Of a stretch of 62,407 bases of DNA, positions 35,053 to 44,972 are shown in pieces. The notes below the pieces were generated by a model. It did no database searches. It saw nothing but the letters and a program-made list of their open reading frames with translations, and had not been told where the DNA came from. The position numbers and the translations under genes were made by a program. This DNA comes from Bacteroidia bacterium. Its GTDB lineage: Bacteria; Bacteroidota; Bacteroidia; Bacteroidales; UBA7960. Where the stretch lies: NCBI GenBank assembly GCA_007695305.1, contig REEA01000125.1, positions 1 to 62,407 on the forward strand, read 5' to 3'. Within the stretch, counting starts at the first letter, position 1, and each line of letters begins with the position of its first letter.

Positions 35053-37461
35053 ATGAAGCCATTCAACCTTGCCAGACAGTTGTTGCATTTTCTTGTTTTT
35101 ATCTTACCGATATTTTTATCAGACATTTCTTTTGCTCAGCAAGGAACGATCCGCGGACGTGTCTTTGACGAGCAAACCAATGAAGGTCTTCCATTTGTCA
35201 ATTTGGTGATTGACGGAACCAATATTGGCAGTACCACGGATCTGGACGGAAACTTTCTGTTCACGGGCATTGAGCCCGGATTTGCCAGATTGCGTGTTTC
35301 AGCTGTAGGTTATGAAACCAGGGTTAGTCCGGAATTCATGGTGACCGGTTCCCGAACGGCGAATATTGACATTGGTTTGCGACAAAGGAGTGTGGAACTG
35401 GAAGCAGTAGAGGTTACCATATCGCAGTTCGAGAGAAGTGAAGAGAGTCCGGTTTCTCTGCGTCGATTGGGTATCAAGGAAATCGAGCGAAGTCCGGGCA
35501 GTAACCGTGATATTTCAAGGGTTATTCAGGGTTTACCGGGTGTGGCTTCCACCCCTGCTTTTCGGAACGATGTGATTGTCCGGGGTGGTGGTCCTGCCGA
35601 AAACAGTTTTTTTCTTGATGGTGTGGAAATTCCCAATATCAATCATTTTGCCACACAAGGAGCCAGCGGCGGACCGGTAGGTATTTTGAACACCGACTTT
35701 ATCAGGGAAGTAGAGATGTACTCCGGTGCATTTCCTGCCAACCGGGGCAATGCCCTAAGTTCAGTTTTCGAATTTCGCCAGATCAATGGCAACACTGACA
35801 GGCTTAACTTTCAGGCAACGCTGGGCGCAAGCGATCTGGCACTTACAGCCGACGGGCCTTTAACCTCCAACACTACCTTTATTGCGTCTGCCAGGAGGTC
35901 TTATCTGCAGTTTATTTTTGGTATAGTGGGACTTCCTTTTTTACCAACATACAATGGTTTCCAGTTCAAAACCAATACATTGGTGACTGAGAACTCTACC
36001 TTGACATTTGTCGGAGTGGGGGCCATTGATCTGTTTGACCTGAACCTGGACGCCAACGAAACACGCGAGCAAAGATTCATACTTGATTTTCTTCCTGTGA
36101 ATGAGCAATGGAATTATGCCATCGGAGGTGTTTACCGCCGTTTTAAGTCCAACGGAACTGAAACATGGGTGCTAAGCCGGAATATGCTGAGAAACATGGC
36201 TTACAAGTACCCTGGTAACATTGAAACACTGCCCCGTATCCTGGATTACGAGTCGGATGAGATAGAGAATAAATTCAGGTATGAGCGCAGTTTTTCATTG
36301 GGAAACTACCGGATCAATGCCGGAGCGGGCGCCGAATATGCACGTTATGTCAATGACACCTTTCAGCGGGTTTTTATCAATAACCAATTGGATGTTATAC
36401 AGTACCAGACTGATTTTGATATGTTTAAATGGAGTTTGTTTGCGCAAACCACCCGCCGTTTTATGAATGAGCGCCTTTCATTATCATTGGGCGTCAGAAG
36501 CGATGCAAATAACTATTCATCTCAGATGTCAAATCTCCTGGATCAGTTTTCTCCAAGGTTTTCGGCATCTTACAGATTGAGGGATAATTTGTATCTAAAC
36601 ATGAATACGGGAAGATATTTTCAGCTTCCGGCCTATACCACGATGGGTTTTAGAAACAGCGAGGGTTTACTGGTGAACAGGGAAAACGGGTTAACTTATA
36701 TTTCATCCGATCATTTTGTAGCCGGAGTAGAGTTTTTGCCAAACGGAAACAGCAAGCTCTCCGTTGAAGGATTCTATAAAATGTACAGTAATTATCCATT
36801 CTCCTTAAGGGATTCGGTGGCATTGGGCAGCCGTTCTGCCGATTTTGGTGTAGTTGGTAATGAGGAAGTGACCTCCACTGCTGAAGGGAGAGCGTTTGGT
36901 ACTGAAGTTTTTTACAGGAACCAGAATCTCCGGAACTGGAATGTCATCCTTTCCTATACCCTCGTTAGAAGCGAATTCAAGGATATCCGTTCAAATTATA
37001 TCCCTTCAGCATGGGATAACAGGCATATAGTAAATATTACCGGTTTGCGGAATCTGCCGAATAATTGGGAAATCGGTTTTAAATGGCGTTACAGTGGCGG
37101 GGCACCATATACACCCAATGATCTTGATTTATCAAGTCGGGTTGAGGCATGGGATGTGCAGGGTATGGGCTATCTGGATTTTTCACGGTTTAACAGTGAA
37201 CGTCTGAGAGGTTTTCACCAGTTGGACATCCGGGTTGACAAACAGTTTTTTCTTAACAATTTTTCATTGATGTTGTATCTTGATATCCAGAATGTTTACA
37301 ATTTTCAGGCCAGCCAACCCCCTATGCTCGTGCTCGAAGAGGATGCATCCGGCAATCCCATTATTTTTGATGACAACGGAATTCAAAGATACCGGCTGGA
37401 AAATTTGGAAAACCGCATTGGCAGTATACTGCCAAGCGTGGGTATTATTCTGTTGTTCTGA
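35053..37461 (+). CDS. TonB-dependent outer-membrane receptor
   Basis: This 802-aa receptor has a signal peptide (FLVFILPIFLSDISFAQQ), a carboxypeptidase-regulatory-like beta domain (about 30-118, GTIRGRVFDEQTNEGLPF), a plug domain (about 135-240, IQGLPGVASTPAFRNDVIVRG and GVEIPNINHF), and a 22-strand barrel ending in an aromatic residue (VGIILLF, terminal Phe). It imports an unknown ligand with energy from TonB/ExbBD. It lacks the long SusC-type N-terminus and no SusD gene follows, so a polysaccharide role is not supported. The next gene, 93 bp downstream, encodes a small secreted protein that may be its partner. Confidence 0.9.
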   Translation: MKPFNLARQLLHFLVFILPIFLSDISFAQQGTIRGRVFDEQTNEGLPFVNLVIDGTNIGSTTDLDGNFLFTGIEPGFARLRVSAVGYETRVSPEFMVTGSRTANIDIGLRQRSVELEAVEVTISQFERSEESPVSLRRLGIKEIERSPGSNRDISRVIQGLPGVASTPAFRNDVIVRGGGPAENSFFLDGVEIPNINHFATQGASGGPVGILNTDFIREVEMYSGAFPANRGNALSSVFEFRQINGNTDRLNFQATLGASDLALTADGPLTSNTTFIASARRSYLQFIFGIVGLPFLPTYNGFQFKTNTLVTENSTLTFVGVGAIDLFDLNLDANETREQRFILDFLPVNEQWNYAIGGVYRRFKSNGTETWVLSRNMLRNMAYKYPGNIETLPRILDYESDEIENKFRYERSFSLGNYRINAGAGAEYARYVNDTFQRVFINNQLDVIQYQTDFDMFKWSLFAQTTRRFMNERLSLSLGVRSDANNYSSQMSNLLDQFSPRFSASYRLRDNLYLNMNTGRYFQLPAYTTMGFRNSEGLLVNRENGLTYISSDHFVAGVEFLPNGNSKLSVEGFYKMYSNYPFSLRDSVALGSRSADFGVVGNEEVTSTAEGRAFGTEVFYRNQNLRNWNVILSYTLVRSEFKDIRSNYIPSAWDNRHIVNITGLRNLPNNWEIGFKWRYSGGAPYTPNDLDLSSRVEAWDVQGMGYLDFSRFNSERLRGFHQLDIRVDKQFFLNNFSLMLYLDIQNVYNFQASQPPMLVLEEDASGNPIIFDDNGIQRYRLENLENRIGSILPSVGIILLF

Positions 37462-37554
37462 TGGTAACCAACCGTTTTTTTTTTGAATTTGGATATTTAC
37501 AATTAATATCATAATTTGGCAGTGTATCCTGGCATCCTTAATTTCTCATTAAAA

Positions 37555-38346
37555 ATGAAAAACAAATTCCTTCATTCTCACATTGTTTACTGCAAATATT
37601 TCCTGCTGACATCCATAATGTTTCTTTCAGCTGTATATACTGTTGATGCTCAGCGTAATCGGTTAAGCAGGGAAGCGGCATCTGAAGTCAAAGACACATT
37701 ATATACATTTCCTCCCGGCGAAGGATATACGCTGGAGGTTTTGTTTACCCGTGGTCCTTCTCACAACCACCCTTTGATGGCTGTCTGGATAGAAGATATG
37801 AACCACAACTACATCCAGACCTTATATATAGCGGAATCTATTGGGAAAGGTGTTTTCAGGTATGGGGATCCTTCCGGTGGCCGATGGATGCCGGGCCCTA
37901 TCAGGAGGCCTGCCGCCCTGCCCTACTGGGGTCATCAGAGAGGTATCCGGGCAGATGACGGATATTATCTGCCAACACAGGAAGATCCTATGCCGGATGC
38001 CGTCACCGGTCCTACTCCAAAAGCAGGATTTGTTCTCATCAGCCATATTCCGGGTAAAGACATCAGGCAGTTCCGTGTATTATTCGAAATAAATCAGTCG
38101 TGGGACTGGAACGAATACTGGACCAACGTCAAGTTTCCGGACGATGAACATTACATGACCTCCAGTCAGCCGGCATTGGTGTATGCAGCGGTCATAGATC
38201 TGGACTCAGAAAAAGAAGAATATGAGCTTCTTCCCATCGGACACAGCCATTGGTCGGGCGAAAATGGAAATCTTTATGAAGATCTGGGTACTATCACCAC
38301 AGCCCTTGATATTGCAGAATCCATTCGCGTGAGAATTCCCAGGTAA
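37555..38346 (+). CDS. Exported protein, DUF2271-like
   Basis: This 263-aa protein starts at ATG 37555 (a frame from TTG 37516 is longer but has no signal character). It has an N-terminal signal segment (YFLLTSIMFLSAVYTVDAQ). The mature part has strands such as HPLMAVWIEDMNHNYIQTLYI, then WMPGPIRRPAALPYWGHQRG and a Trp-rich segment (FEINQSWDWNEYWTNVKF). The AVWIED..IQTL pattern resembles DUF2271 periplasmic proteins, sometimes found with PepSY or redox proteins; this similarity is by eye only. It lies just after the TonB receptor and may form a unit with it. The function is unknown. Confidence 0.6.
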   Translation: MKNKFLHSHIVYCKYFLLTSIMFLSAVYTVDAQRNRLSREAASEVKDTLYTFPPGEGYTLEVLFTRGPSHNHPLMAVWIEDMNHNYIQTLYIAESIGKGVFRYGDPSGGRWMPGPIRRPAALPYWGHQRGIRADDGYYLPTQEDPMPDAVTGPTPKAGFVLISHIPGKDIRQFRVLFEINQSWDWNEYWTNVKFPDDEHYMTSSQPALVYAAVIDLDSEKEEYELLPIGHSHWSGENGNLYEDLGTITTALDIAESIRVRIPR

Positions 38347-38391
38347 GGAAACCTCAACCATGGTTGATTTTTCCACCCGCTTGAAAATCCA

Positions 38392-38399
38392 TACCTTTG
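38392..38399 (+). promoter_or_regulatory. Predicted -7 box of the M20/alr operon
   Basis: TACCTTTG at 38392-38399 is an exact TAnnTTTG match. At the 19-base distance stands TTT (38370-38372) in place of TTG. Transcription would begin near 38405, a very short distance from ATG 38413 or ATG 38422. Confidence 0.5.
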
Positions 38400-38412
38400 G
38401 CAAAAAGAAAGT

Positions 38413-39582
38413 ATGGGTCAAATGATCACTAAAGATATATTGCGCACGGTTACGGGATTGCGAAAAGAGCTGCATCGTTTCCCGGAGTTATCCGGCAACG
38501 AGATCAATACTGCCGAAAAGATCAGGCAATTCCTTGCTGATCAGAAACCGGATACCCTGGTTGTGCAATTGGGAAGCCACGGTTTGGCGGCGGTGTTTGA
38601 TTCGGGGAAGGATGGTCCCTCAGTGTTGTTTCGCTGCGATATGGATGCACTACCCATTGAAGAAGTCAATACCTTTTCCCACAGAAGTCACTACCAGGGA
38701 ATATCCCATAAGTGTGGTCACGATGGCCATATGGCTATCATGGCAGGTTTTTCCATGTTGCTGAAAAATACCAGGCCGGAGAAGGGGCGGGTTGTCTTGT
38801 TGTTTCAGCCTGAGGAGGAAACAGGGCAAGGTGCGGCAAAGGTGATATGTGACAGTAAATTTTCCGGAATAAAGCCTGATTATGTATTTGCTTTACACAA
38901 TTTGCCGGGCTTTGAAAAAAAGGCTGTAATTGTCAGGGAGGGACCTTTTGCTGCTGCTTCCAAGGGGATGATCATCTCCTTGCAGGGAAAGTCTTCACAT
39001 GCGGCTCATCCGGAGCAGGGCCAGAGTCCGGTGCTCATGATGACGGAATTGATGGAAGGGCTTATGAAAATACCTGAAAGATCCGGTCTGTTTCATGATT
39101 TTGTGCTTGTAACCATTATACATGCACGTTTGGGTGAGGTTGCTTTTGGTACCAATCCCGGAAAAGCAACAGTTATGGCCACTCTCAGAACCTTTCTGGA
39201 TGAAGACATGGAGATATTGCATGAAGAGGCCGGCAAGCTGGTTGATAAACTGTCTGCAAAGCACGGAATTGAAAGCAAGATCAGTTTCACGGAAGAATTT
39301 CCTGCAACTGTCAATCACGCGAAGGCAACCGGCTGGATAAGAGAAGCAGCCGGACGTTCCGGTACCACACTTCTGGAGTCTGAAGATACTTTTCGCTGGT
39401 CGGAAGATTTTGGCCATTTTACCTCGAAGTCAAAAGGTGCACTATTTGGGCTCGGTGCCGGTAAGAATCACACAAGTCTCCACAATCATGATTATGATTT
39501 TCCTGATGAGATCATTGAAACGGGAATCGCCATGTTTTATCATATTGCAGACCAAATCGTAAAAATAAACAGAAATGTTTAA
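38413..39582 (+). CDS. M20-family metallo-amidohydrolase
   Basis: This 389-aa zinc-type hydrolase is in the N-acyl-amino-acid amidohydrolase/hippuricase group. Metal-binding residues are visible in CGHDGHMA, in the PEEET segment (catalytic Glu plus ligand), in ALHN and in the C-terminal LHNHDYDFPDE. The dimerisation domain lies at about 185-300 (GKSSHAAHPEQGQSPV). It probably removes acyl groups from an amino acid or peptide. ATG 38422 (MITKD) is an alternative start. It overlaps alanine racemase by 8 bases, suggesting co-translation; both might act on cell-wall amino acids, but that is inference. Confidence 0.88.
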   Translation: MGQMITKDILRTVTGLRKELHRFPELSGNEINTAEKIRQFLADQKPDTLVVQLGSHGLAAVFDSGKDGPSVLFRCDMDALPIEEVNTFSHRSHYQGISHKCGHDGHMAIMAGFSMLLKNTRPEKGRVVLLFQPEEETGQGAAKVICDSKFSGIKPDYVFALHNLPGFEKKAVIVREGPFAAASKGMIISLQGKSSHAAHPEQGQSPVLMMTELMEGLMKIPERSGLFHDFVLVTIIHARLGEVAFGTNPGKATVMATLRTFLDEDMEILHEEAGKLVDKLSAKHGIESKISFTEEFPATVNHAKATGWIREAAGRSGTTLLESEDTFRWSEDFGHFTSKSKGALFGLGAGKNHTSLHNHDYDFPDEIIETGIAMFYHIADQIVKINRNV

Positions 39583-40726
39583 TACATCCTACATCGAGAT
39601 CAGCAGAAAAGCTTACAGAAATAATATCAGATATTTAAAGAAAATCATTGGTAAAGATGCCAGGTTTTCCTCTGTTGTAAAAGGCAATGCTTACGGACAC
39701 GGGGTTGAAAACATCGTACCTTTGGCCGAAGAAGCCGGTGTGCGTCACTTTTCTGTTTTTTCGGCCCGGGAAGCCAATGATGTGCTGAATGTTATAGGCA
39801 AGGGCAGTCAGATTATGATCATGGGTTTGCTTGATGATGAAGAAATTGAATGGGCCATTTCCAATGATATTGAGTTTTTTGTTTTCGACATGGATCGATT
39901 GGGAAGGGCCATTGAAACGGCCCGCATGCTCCGCAAAAAGGCCAGGATACATGTTGAGGTGGAAACCGGTTTTAACAGAACAGGCTTTGAATATGACCGG
40001 ATGCCTGACTTGGTATCTTATCTGAAAGAACAACAGGAACATTTTATTTTAGAAGGCCTTTGTACCCACTATGCCGGTGCAGAAAGCCTGTCAAATTATC
40101 TGCGCATTAAAAACCAGATTACGCTCTTCAGAAAGTTCAACCGTTATTTCAGCCGTCATAACCTGCATCCCCTGTTCAGGCATACAGCCTGTTCGGCTGC
40201 GGCACTCACCTACCCCAGCACCATCATGGAAATGGTTCGGTTTGGAATTGCCCAGTATGGTTTTTGGCCAAGTCCTGAAACACATATGTTTCGATTTCAG
40301 AAGGACACAAAGGATTCAAACCCCCTTCGCAGGATGATTTCCTGGAAATCGAAGGTAATGGTATTGAAAGATGTGGAAGCAGGCAACTTCGTGGGTTACG
40401 GAAGCTCTTACCTGGCAAACAAAAAAATGAAAATTGCCATTATTCCTGTTGGTTATGCCAACGGTTTCAGCCGTGCTTTAAGCAACACGGGCAGGGTGCT
40501 GATCAGGGGCCGCAGGGTTCCTGTGATCGGTACTGTGACCATGAATACCATGACGGTAAATGTGACAGATATTCCCGGTGTACAACGAGGCGATGAAGTG
40601 GTGATCATCGGTAAGCAAAACAGACTGAGCATCAGTATATCCTCATTTTGCGAAATGAGTGAACAGCTCAATTACCAGTTGCTCACCAGGCTTCCGGCAG
40701 ATATCCCCAGGTTTATTGTGGAATAA
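39575..40726 (+). CDS. alr: Alanine racemase
   Basis: This 383-aa PLP enzyme interconverts L- and D-alanine for peptidoglycan. The N-terminal TIM barrel carries the PLP lysine Lys36 in VVKGNAYGHG. The C-terminal beta domain carries the catalytic Tyr in GYGSSYLA and the conserved GTVTMNTMTVNVTD segment. It lies in the same operon as the M20 hydrolase, overlapping it by 8 bases. In many Bacteroidota alr is fused to MurF; here it is free-standing. Confidence 0.92.
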   Translation: MFNTSYIEISRKAYRNNIRYLKKIIGKDARFSSVVKGNAYGHGVENIVPLAEEAGVRHFSVFSAREANDVLNVIGKGSQIMIMGLLDDEEIEWAISNDIEFFVFDMDRLGRAIETARMLRKKARIHVEVETGFNRTGFEYDRMPDLVSYLKEQQEHFILEGLCTHYAGAESLSNYLRIKNQITLFRKFNRYFSRHNLHPLFRHTACSAAALTYPSTIMEMVRFGIAQYGFWPSPETHMFRFQKDTKDSNPLRRMISWKSKVMVLKDVEAGNFVGYGSSYLANKKMKIAIIPVGYANGFSRALSNTGRVLIRGRRVPVIGTVTMNTMTVNVTDIPGVQRGDEVVIIGKQNRLSISISSFCEMSEQLNYQLLTRLPADIPRFIVE

Positions 40727-40805
40727 ATTTACTGTTTGCAATGCAAGAGTTATTTCGACTTTTTCACTTTCATACTTATTCGAACGATATAACAAAATCA
40801 AACGC

Positions 40806-41840
40806 ATGAAAGGCCAATTAAAGAGTTTTGCCAGCGATAACAATGCACCTGTGCATGAAGCTATTTTTCATGCCATGATGAATGCGAACAAAGGAGATGC
40901 CATCGGTTATGGTGACGACATCTACACCCTGGAGGCAGAAAGGAAATTTAAAGAGATATTTGGCAATGACTGCCGTGTATTTTTCATGTTGACGGGGACA
41001 GGTGCCAATGCTGCGGGGCTTTCCCACATTACCAGACCTTATCATTCTATTGTGTGCTCCGACAAGTCGCACCTGGAAAATGACGAATGTGGTGCTCCCG
41101 AGAAAGTGACCGGTTGTAAATTAATCAGCCTGCCCAGCGATGACGGGAAAATTCGTGTTGAACAGCTTGGCCCCTTGTTGCATTCCGTTGGTTTTCAGCA
41201 TCATTCTCAACCCAAAGTAATATCCATCACACAACCTACCGAGCTTGGCACGGTATATCAAATGGATGAGATCAGGAAAATATCTGCCTTTGCCAGGGAA
41301 AACAACCTCTATCTGCATATGGATGGCGCACGCATTGCCAATGCCGCTGCCCGGCTTAATACAGGGCTGGCGGATATTAGCATCCATGCAGGTGTTGATA
41401 TGCTGTCATTTGGGGGAACAAAAAACGGAGCCATGATTGCCGAAGCACTGGTTTTCTTCAGAAGTGATTTAGCCGGTGAATTTGAGTACACGAGAAAGCA
41501 GTCGATGCAACTTATGTCAAAAATGCGTTATATCAGTGCGCAGTTCAATGCACTGTTTTCGTCAGACCTATGGCTTAAAAATGCCTTGCATGCTAACAGG
41601 ATGGCCGGTTTACTGGCTGAACGTCTGCAGGGCATCTCATCTGTACGTATTACCCAGGCAGTGGAAACCAACGCAGTATTTGCCGTGATCCCAAAAAATG
41701 CCATTGAAAAACTGCAACGAAAATACTTTTTTTACATCTGGAATGCGCCACGAAATGAAGTTCGCTGGATGACGGCTTATAATACGACAGAAAAAGACAT
41801 TGAAGAATTTGTGGAGGCGATTCGGAAAGCTGTGGAATAA
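40806..41840 (+). CDS. Low-specificity L-threonine aldolase
   Basis: This 344-aa PLP fold-type I enzyme cleaves L-threonine or L-allo-threonine to glycine and acetaldehyde. The start at 40806 (MKGQLKSFASDNNAPVHEAI) matches the family; a frame open from 40659 overlaps alr and is rejected. The PLP lysine is Lys206 in FGGTKNGAM. HMDGARIANA holds the conserved Asp that binds the pyridine nitrogen. Beta-eliminating lyase family signatures (TGTGANAAGLSHI) are present. It follows alr by 79 bp and is convergent with prmC, with only 9 bp between the stops. Confidence 0.9.
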   Translation: MKGQLKSFASDNNAPVHEAIFHAMMNANKGDAIGYGDDIYTLEAERKFKEIFGNDCRVFFMLTGTGANAAGLSHITRPYHSIVCSDKSHLENDECGAPEKVTGCKLISLPSDDGKIRVEQLGPLLHSVGFQHHSQPKVISITQPTELGTVYQMDEIRKISAFARENNLYLHMDGARIANAAARLNTGLADISIHAGVDMLSFGGTKNGAMIAEALVFFRSDLAGEFEYTRKQSMQLMSKMRYISAQFNALFSSDLWLKNALHANRMAGLLAERLQGISSVRITQAVETNAVFAVIPKNAIEKLQRKYFFYIWNAPRNEVRWMTAYNTTEKDIEEFVEAIRKAVE

Positions 41841-41849
41841 TCCATCGGT

Positions 41850-42740
41850 TTATGATTTTTGAGCCCGTATATACCGTTTTTTTCCATGGATATCCCTTTT
41901 TACCAAAATGTTTGACAACCCTTCACCTTTTAACAAAGAGGTACACTCCTCTCCCATGGCTTCATTGATCTCAAAATAGACCCAGCCGCCATCCCGCAAC
42001 CATTCATTTGATCTGCAGGTAATATTGCGATAATACAAAAGCGGATCATCATCAGGAACAAACAACGCGGACACAGGTTCATGTTCCAATACATTTCCGG
42101 ACATGTAAACCTTTTCAGACTCCCTGACATAAGGTGGATTACTGATCACCACATCCAAAGAACCCGGCAATATGCCGGCAGTTTCCCCGGCGATGATGTC
42201 ACACAAGAAAAAACTAACCAATACATTGTTAATTCTTGAATTATAATTTGCTAGCTCAAGTATTTTTTCTCTGTAGTCACAAGCCAGTATTTCATCATCT
42301 GGAAACAGGAAAGCCAGTGAAACAGCAATTACACCACTACCTGTTCCCACATCCAGAATTCTTTTTTTCATTTGTTGCTCTTCATTGCTGCCCTTCAGGT
42401 TTTCTGCAAGCCACAACACCAGGCCTTCCGTTTCCGGACGGGGAATTAACACGTTCGGATCTACCGCAAAGGTATTTCCCAGGAAGTCAGCTTTTCCAGT
42501 AATGTACTGAACCGGCTCCCCCTTGTTGAGTCTTTTCCTTGCTTTTATCAATAAAACAATGTCAGATTCTGACAATCTTTTGTCGGGCTCCAATACACGT
42601 TGCACCGGAGTTATTCCAAAAAATCTGGAAAAAATTTCATTACATAGAAAGGGGTGTTCTACCTGCTCAGGGAGAGCAGCCAGTCCGGACTTAAACCATT
42701 GATATACGTCGCAAATTTTATTGCTTTTTAAATCAAGCAT
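41850..42740 (-). CDS. prmC: Peptide chain release factor N5-glutamine methyltransferase
   Basis: This 296-aa SAM-dependent enzyme methylates the GGQ glutamine of release factors RF1/RF2. The helical N-terminal domain (about 1-95) is followed by the SAM-binding motif DVGTGSGVIAVSLAFLFP and the catalytic NPPY in VISNPPYVRESE. VLIPRPETEGLV, the conserved substrate loop, is present. It is the last gene of the lipA-NamZ-prmC run, 15 bp after the NamZ-like gene. Confidence 0.93.
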   Translation of the reverse strand: MLDLKSNKICDVYQWFKSGLAALPEQVEHPFLCNEIFSRFFGITPVQRVLEPDKRLSESDIVLLIKARKRLNKGEPVQYITGKADFLGNTFAVDPNVLIPRPETEGLVLWLAENLKGSNEEQQMKKRILDVGTGSGVIAVSLAFLFPDDEILACDYREKILELANYNSRINNVLVSFFLCDIIAGETAGILPGSLDVVISNPPYVRESEKVYMSGNVLEHEPVSALFVPDDDPLLYYRNITCRSNEWLRDGGWVYFEINEAMGEECTSLLKGEGLSNILVKRDIHGKKRYIRAQKS

Positions 42741-42755
42741 TTGTAATGGTAATAA

Positions 42756-43970
42756 CTATTCATAATCCGGATACAGCAAGTACTTTGCCCTAATTTTTTT
42801 AAATGCATCCAGGTCTTTCTGCCACGAGTTCCTGATATCTTCGGCTGTATACCCCACCTTGATCTGATAGCGCAATAGGTTGTTGCCTGCACGTATCTCG
42901 AACCCCCTGTTAAAAAAATCTTCCTTTACCGGGAAGTGTGCATATGCCTCAAGGATGTATTCCAGGTTGATCTGGTTTTTTTGTCTCAATTCATCCAGTG
43001 GCAGGTCGCGTAAATCACGGCCAAAACAATTGTTTCCGAGCTGTGGAGGGTTTGGAGAGGCTGATACACTTTTGGGGGTAAATGGAAATGGGAATTGATC
43101 TTCCGGCAGGTCAGGGTGGCCAAATACCTGGAAAGGGTGCGCTGTACCTCTGCCAATACTGATATCGGTACCTTCAAACAAGCAAAGGGAAGGATAGAGA
43201 TAAACAGCATGCATATTGGGGAGGTTTGGTGATGGCGGCACAGGCAAATCATAACGGCTTGTGTGGTCATATCCTGCAACGGTGATCACTGTGAGGTCGC
43301 ATTGTTCGTCATATATGAGCCATGCTTCGCCGCAAACCATTCGGGCATATTCACCGATGGTCATACCATATACAATGGGAACCGGATGAAGACCGATGAA
43401 GGATACATAATCCGGGTCAAGCACCGGCCCGTCAACATAGTGCCGGTTGGGGTTTGGCCGATCCAGCACTATCACAGGGATGCCCTTGCGGGAAGCTTCC
43501 TCCAGGATAAATGTCATGGTTGAGATATACGTATAGAATCTTGCGCCCACGTCCTGGATATCAAAGAGTATGATATCCACATCATCCAGTTGCTCTTTCG
43601 TTGGCCTGCGATTACGGCCATAGAGACTGATTACAGGGATGCCCGTTTCGGTATCAACATAGCTTTCAACCAATTCACCATCGGCTGCTTCGCCACGAAA
43701 ACCGTGTTCCGGACTGAACACCTTCACAACCTTAATGCCGGATGAAAGGAGGGTATCCACAAGGTGGCGGTCAGCAACCATTGAAGTATGATTTCCTGCG
43801 ACAGCAACACGTTTCTCTTCCAGCAGATGCATATAGGCATCTTTTTGCCATGCGCCCGGAATGATTTGCCCGCTTTGCCGTATCGGATCATTGAAGCCAT
43901 AAAGATGTTGAACGCCTGAAGTAAGCAAAAACACAAGGCTTATTGTACACAGAAAATTAACTGTCCTCAT
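42756..43970 (-). CDS. NamZ-like exo-N-acetylmuramidase (DUF1343)
   Basis: This 404-aa exported protein starts from ATG 43970 with a signal peptide (NFLCTISLVFLLTSGVQHLYG); the frame opens at 44003. The DUF1343 core has VFSPEHGFRGEAADGE, SLYGRNRRPTKEQLDDV and ILFDIQDVGARFYTYISTM, with the C-terminal FQVFGHPDLPEDQFPF region. Family members studied in Bacillus and Tannerella release terminal N-acetylmuramic acid from muropeptides. It would act in the periplasm in cell-wall recycling or scavenging. MurNAc uptake or MurQ genes are not in the window. Confidence 0.85.
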   Translation of the reverse strand: MRTVNFLCTISLVFLLTSGVQHLYGFNDPIRQSGQIIPGAWQKDAYMHLLEEKRVAVAGNHTSMVADRHLVDTLLSSGIKVVKVFSPEHGFRGEAADGELVESYVDTETGIPVISLYGRNRRPTKEQLDDVDIILFDIQDVGARFYTYISTMTFILEEASRKGIPVIVLDRPNPNRHYVDGPVLDPDYVSFIGLHPVPIVYGMTIGEYARMVCGEAWLIYDEQCDLTVITVAGYDHTSRYDLPVPPSPNLPNMHAVYLYPSLCLFEGTDISIGRGTAHPFQVFGHPDLPEDQFPFPFTPKSVSASPNPPQLGNNCFGRDLRDLPLDELRQKNQINLEYILEAYAHFPVKEDFFNRGFEIRAGNNLLRYQIKVGYTAEDIRNSWQKDLDAFKKIRAKYLLYPDYE

Positions 43971-44012
43971 GGATGTATATTTTGTGAAAGGTGTAAATCT
44001 CAAAGGTGATAT

Positions 44013-44927
44013 TTATGATACGTGTTTGTCGGCTTTATAGGATGACCTGACCAGGGGCGCACTTTCTGCAAATAAAAATCCCTTTTCTTTGGCAATTAAA
44101 CCGTAGCGTTCAAAATCATCGGGATGGATATATTTCTGAACAGGGAGATTATGTCGTGAAGGCTGCAAATACTGGCCGATGGTTATCACACGGCAACCCG
44201 CATTCAGCAGGTCGTCCATGGTTTCATAAATTTCTTCTTCCGTTTCGCCCAAGCCAAGCATCAGGCCTGATTTGGTTCTGATTGTACTGTTTTTGGCAAC
44301 ATATTCAAGAACTTGCAGGCTCCTGTCGTAATTGGCATACACCCGCACCTGTTTTGATAGCCTTCTGACTGTTTCCAGGTTGTGACTGATCACCTCCGGG
44401 CCTGCGTCCATAACCATCTGAATACTTGTTTTATCTCCTTTGAAATCAGGAATTAATGCTTCAATGGTTGTTAATTGTGATTTTTTTTTGATTGACCGGA
44501 TTGTGTTGGCCCAGTGCTGGCCGCCTCCATCGGGAAGATCGTCACGGTCAACGCTGGTAATCACGCAGTGTTTCACACCCATAGCCATGACAGCTTCAGC
44601 AATATTTTCAGGTTCATTTTCATCGGGGGGATGTGGTTTTCCGGTTTGGACATTGCAAAACCGGCAACTCCGGGTGCAGATGTTGCCCAAAATCATAAAA
44701 GTAGCTGTACCTGCACTCCAGCACTCTCCTTTGTTGGGACATGCACCGCTTTCACAAATGGTGTGCAGACCGCCTTGTTGTGTTTTGGATTTCAGGCTGT
44801 GGTATTGGGTTGCATCCGGAAGTTGGGTACGCAACCATTCCGGTTTGCGTAAATATCTTTGTTTATCTGTTTTCAAAACTATATTCTTAAAGTATTCACC
44901 TCTTTTTCCGGGCATTACAGACGTCAT
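44013..44927 (-). CDS. lipA: Lipoyl synthase
   Basis: This 304-aa radical-SAM enzyme inserts two sulfur atoms into octanoyl chains on E2 and GcvH proteins. The auxiliary cluster cysteines are Cys58, Cys63 and Cys69 (CESGACPNKGEC). The radical-SAM cluster cysteines are Cys84, Cys88 and Cys91 (CTRSCRFC). The C-terminal SSYKAD motif provides the serine ligand of the auxiliary cluster. The start is ATG 44927 or ATG 44915 (MPGKRGEYF). It is encoded upstream of the NamZ-like gene; lipB is not in the window. gcvT, whose system needs lipoylated H protein, is about 10 kb away. Confidence 0.95.
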   Translation of the reverse strand: MTSVMPGKRGEYFKNIVLKTDKQRYLRKPEWLRTQLPDATQYHSLKSKTQQGGLHTICESGACPNKGECWSAGTATFMILGNICTRSCRFCNVQTGKPHPPDENEPENIAEAVMAMGVKHCVITSVDRDDLPDGGGQHWANTIRSIKKKSQLTTIEALIPDFKGDKTSIQMVMDAGPEVISHNLETVRRLSKQVRVYANYDRSLQVLEYVAKNSTIRTKSGLMLGLGETEEEIYETMDDLLNAGCRVITIGQYLQPSRHNLPVQKYIHPDDFERYGLIAKEKGFLFAESAPLVRSSYKADKHVS

Positions 44928-44972
44928 GATTCATAAGACTCCATGACAAAATTAACCGTTTTTCCATAAAGA

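Noticed and set aside
35053-37461. SusC/SusD polysaccharide utilisation locus at 35 kb
   Set aside because: No SusD homologue, glycosidase or hybrid sensor is adjacent; the receptor is shorter than typical SusC.
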